From NCBI GenBank assembly GCA_905236545.1, contig CAJOQO010000228.1:1-6620 (forward strand): a stretch of DNA of 6,620 bases. The letters run 5' to 3'. Each line of letters starts with the position of its first letter. Position 1 is the first letter of the stretch. The notes beneath the pieces are model-generated. The model was not told where the DNA came from. It was given only the letters and a program-made list of their open reading frames with translations, and searched no databases. Source of the stretch: an uncultured Lachnospiraceae bacterium. Its GTDB lineage: Bacteria; Bacillota; Clostridia; Lachnospirales; Lachnospiraceae. Both the position numbers and the translations under genes were made by a program. Below are positions 6,550-6,620 of the stretch, one piece after another.

Positions 6550-6618
6550 TCAGATGAGACGGCTCATTCTCATCATTGGGCGAAAACCCATGCGCTTCCC
6601 TTCCTTCCGGAGGACTGG
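6550..6618 (-). CDS. possible 3' end of an upstream minus-strand gene, or a short leader ORF
   Basis: One minus-strand frame from the right edge reads PVLRKEGKRMGFRPMMRMSRL with one final residue, then TGA at 6552-6550. It lies about 30 bases before the terminator stem, a usual spacing for a gene end. Alternatively, the ATG at 6591 follows a purine run (GGAAGGAAGGGAAGCGC) and could start a 13-codon peptide. A second minus frame stays open to a TGA ending at 6536, and one + frame from an ATG at 6541 is open to the edge but has no ribosome binding site. The product is not recognisable. Confidence 0.3.
   Translation of the reverse strand, partial: PVLRKEGKRMGFRPMMRMSRLI
6553..6574 (-). promoter_or_regulatory. 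Small hairpin whose loop is complementary to the downstream terminator
   Basis: GATGAGA and TCTCATC form a perfect 7-bp stem. On the minus strand the 8-base loop is ATGAGCCG. Its GAGCCG is the exact complement of CGGCTC in the 3' arm of the terminator (6494-6499), so an alternative pairing that disrupts the terminator is possible. A functional role is inferred from complementarity alone. Confidence 0.3.
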
Positions 6619-6620
6619 AA

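Overview
The window looks like chromosomal DNA of an anaerobic, fermentative Firmicute, most likely a gut-type Clostridia/Lachnospiraceae member. The clues are a two-iron superoxide reductase (typical of strict anaerobes), a GH2 beta-mannosidase with no signal peptide (intracellular use of manno-oligosaccharides), purine-rich Shine-Dalgarno sites and moderate GC. This placement is an inference from gene content. No rRNA, tRNA, insertion sequence, integrase or CRISPR array was seen.

Layout. Positions 1-99 may hold the last codons of an upstream gene, then the ribosome binding site of a complete desulfoferrodoxin-type superoxide reductase on the + strand (100-474). A strong GGA-repeat hairpin (570-599) separates it from a convergent minus-strand operon. 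Reading that operon in its own direction from the right edge: the possible 3' end of another gene (or a short leader ORF) near 6550-6618; an intrinsic terminator (6484-6521); a 12-bp palindrome (6429-6455); a beta-mannosidase of 828 aa (6386-3900); and, overlapping its stop codon in an ATGA arrangement, a very large MscS-family channel (3903-643, 1086 aa).

The channel is the most unusual object here. Its C-terminal third is a complete MscS-type pore and cytoplasmic vestibule. Ahead of it lie two successive [TM - about 260-residue extracytoplasmic domain - TM] units. They resemble double-Cache sensor domains and appear to be a tandem duplication, because matching motifs fall at matching distances from the membrane. 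Eight predicted membrane segments give an inside/inside topology that places the pore correctly. This suggests a ligand-responsive or sensor-gated MscS channel.

How they may work together (inference): the beta-mannosidase releases mannose in the cytoplasm from imported oligosaccharides, and the co-translated channel may sense an extracellular ligand or envelope state and adjust solute or ion flux. The superoxide reductase is a separate oxygen-defence gene on the opposite strand. The leader of the mannosidase gene contains segments that could pair in mutually exclusive ways (terminator, upstream hairpin, palindrome), so regulated transcription is possible but unproven.
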